DNA of 7,132 bases from Bacteroidia bacterium (GTDB lineage Bacteria > Bacteroidota > Bacteroidia > NS11-12g > UBA9320), in assembly GCA_013042025.1 (NCBI GenBank), contig JABDQY010000176.1, positions 1-7,132 on the forward strand. Direction: 5' to 3'. The notes below the pieces were generated by a model. It did no database searches and was not told where the DNA came from. It saw only the letters and a list, made by a program, of their open reading frames with translations. The translations under genes were made by a program, and so were the position numbers. Position 1 is the stretch's first letter; the number at the start of each line of letters is the position of its first letter. Of this stretch, positions 6,012 to 7,132 are shown piece by piece.

Positions 6012-7132
6012 TGAAAAGAGCACTTTTATTCCTTGCTGTGTTAGCACTAGGATTGCTAACAATAGCTCAAACCCCAAATTCGTTCAATTATCAAGCTGTA
6101 GTTAGGGGGTCTGACGGCAAAATTTTACAAAATTCGTCTGTGTCTTTTAGATTTAGCATTCTAGAATCTTCCGTTACCGGTAGCTCGGTCTATGTAGAAA
6201 CACAAACAACAAACACAAACCAATATGGATTAGTAAATCTAAGCATAGGGGAAGGGAATGTTGTGAGCGGATCTATGACCAATGTAGATTGGGCTGGTGA
6301 AGCTAATTTCCTTAAGATTGATATGGATGTTAACGGAGGTACCGCATTTACAGATATGAGCACGCAACAACTTGTTGCGGTACCTTACGCAATGCATGCC
6401 AATACGGTCGAAAACTCAGATAATGACGTTGCCAATGAAATTCAAGCATTGACCAAAACGTCGAACGTGATAACCTTATCTGACGGAGGAGGAGATGTAA
6501 CGTTGAACGATGACGATGCTGCAAATGAGTTGCAAACACTCTCCGTAACCGGAGTTAATCTAACGCTATCCAATGGCGGAGGTACCGTTTCTATTGCCGA
6601 CAATGACAATAATGCTAGCAATGAGTTTCAAACGTTGACTAAGGTAGGAACAAACCTCACTTTATCTAATGGAGGTGGAACTGTATCCATTGGTGACAAT
6701 GACAACAACCCAACCAATGAGATCCAAGTATTAGGAAGCAGTGCAACCCAAATAACATTGAGCAATGGTGGCGGAAATGTAGATAAAGATGACCTTAATT
6801 ACTGGCAAAAAAATTCTGCAGGTGTCCATTATGACACTTTTGTAGGTATAGGAACTTCAACACCACGTTCTGAGCTTGTAGTTGCTTCCGATTCAGCAAT
6901 ATTAACCATTGGAAATGCTGGTACAACTTTGAACAATCCCAATTCTGGGATTTTGCGATTTTCAGAGGCTGTGGACAATACCGCTTACGATATATGTGGA
7001 TTTCAATTCAATTACAATGGTGGCAACAATAGATTGATTCTAGAATCAGCATGCGGAGGCGGCATAGACACGATGATGACATTCGTTCGAAGTGGCAACA
7101 TAGGTATAGGTACATACTATCCAGGATACAGT
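6011..7132 (+). CDS. Secreted repeat protein with tail-fibre-like motifs, N-terminal part (cut by window edge)
   Basis: The frame runs 374 codons from the ATG at 6011 to the window end without a stop. The translation starts MKRALLFLAVLALGLLTIAQ: a basic start, a hydrophobic stretch and a likely signal-peptidase I site after A19, so the protein is exported. Residues about 22-135 match the FNYQAVVR...VSFRFSI...NQYGLV...FLKIDMD...QQLVAVPYAM pattern that opens many large secreted or surface Bacteroidota proteins. Residues 137-259 are four tandem units of 30-32 residues. From about residue 263 comes NYWQKN, then VGIGTSTPRSELVV at 278-291 and another NIGIGT at 363-368, motifs seen in tail-fibre-like and trimeric stalk regions. 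Proteins of this layout often end in a peptidase S74-type chaperone or a type IX sorting domain, but that end lies outside the window. It is transcribed away from the PFOR cluster, with no evident functional link. Its biological role is unknown. Confidence 0.88.
   Translation, partial: MKRALLFLAVLALGLLTIAQTPNSFNYQAVVRGSDGKILQNSSVSFRFSILESSVTGSSVYVETQTTNTNQYGLVNLSIGEGNVVSGSMTNVDWAGEANFLKIDMDVNGGTAFTDMSTQQLVAVPYAMHANTVENSDNDVANEIQALTKTSNVITLSDGGGDVTLNDDDAANELQTLSVTGVNLTLSNGGGTVSIADNDNNASNEFQTLTKVGTNLTLSNGGGTVSIGDNDNNPTNEIQVLGSSATQITLSNGGGNVDKDDLNYWQKNSAGVHYDTFVGIGTSTPRSELVVASDSAILTIGNAGTTLNNPNSGILRFSEAVDNTAYDICGFQFNYNGGNNRLILESACGGGIDTMMTFVRSGNIGIGTYYPGYS
6419..6787 (+). repeat. Four tandem coding repeats of 30-32 residues
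   Basis: The units share the pattern NE(I/L/F)QxL, a variable turn, (I/L)TLS(N/D)GGGxV, then an acidic DND-rich linker. The conserved NE pairs begin at residues 142, 172, 204 and 236, giving periods of 30, 32 and 32 residues. At DNA level the copies differ at many third codon positions, so they are old repeats kept for protein structure rather than a recent expansion. They probably form short beta-strand stalk units; the Asp/Asn-rich linkers could bind calcium, which is inference. Confidence 0.85.

Noticed and set aside
6348..6539. 63-codon minus-strand frame
   Set aside because: It is antisense to the repeats of the secreted protein and has a His/Arg/Leu-rich composition typical of a shadow frame.

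Overview
The window looks like a piece of an AT-rich Bacteroidota chromosome, most likely from the Flavobacteriales or a relative. Three things point there. The plus-strand gene encodes a secreted protein of a type common in that phylum: an N-terminal FNYQAVVR domain, short NGGG repeats and tail-fibre-like GIGT motifs. Its start, and those of its neighbours, lack a clear Shine-Dalgarno sequence. The small helical HEPN-like protein also resembles Bacteroidota proteins. No genus can be assigned from the sequence alone.

Layout. Positions 1-5622 hold a minus-strand gene cluster, read from right to left. First is a 124-residue helical protein that may be HEPN-like (5622-5248). Next, after 50 bp, is a very large pyruvate:ferredoxin oxidoreductase-type enzyme of 1639 residues (5197-278). 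Last, after only 4 bp, is the start of rnfC (273-1), cut by the window edge. Positions 5623-6010 are a 388-bp divergent intergenic region with several inverted and direct repeats. Positions 6011-7132 hold the plus-strand secreted repeat protein, open at the right edge.

How the genes may work together. A PFOR oxidatively decarboxylates pyruvate to acetyl-CoA and CO2 and reduces low-potential ferredoxin or flavodoxin. The Rnf complex takes electrons from reduced ferredoxin to NAD+ while pumping ions. The tight nifJ-rnfC junction therefore suggests one co-translated module for making and spending low-potential electrons. The enzyme also ends in an extra ferredoxin-like module with four cysteines, which could act as a built-in electron relay.

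Most interesting points: the oversized PFOR, with about 75- and 100-residue insertions between iron-sulfur ligands and a fused C-terminal ferredoxin; its junction with rnfC; and a perfect 11-bp inverted repeat, with a third copy of its half-site, in the divergent control region. I saw no tRNA, rRNA, CRISPR array, insertion sequence or phage gene.
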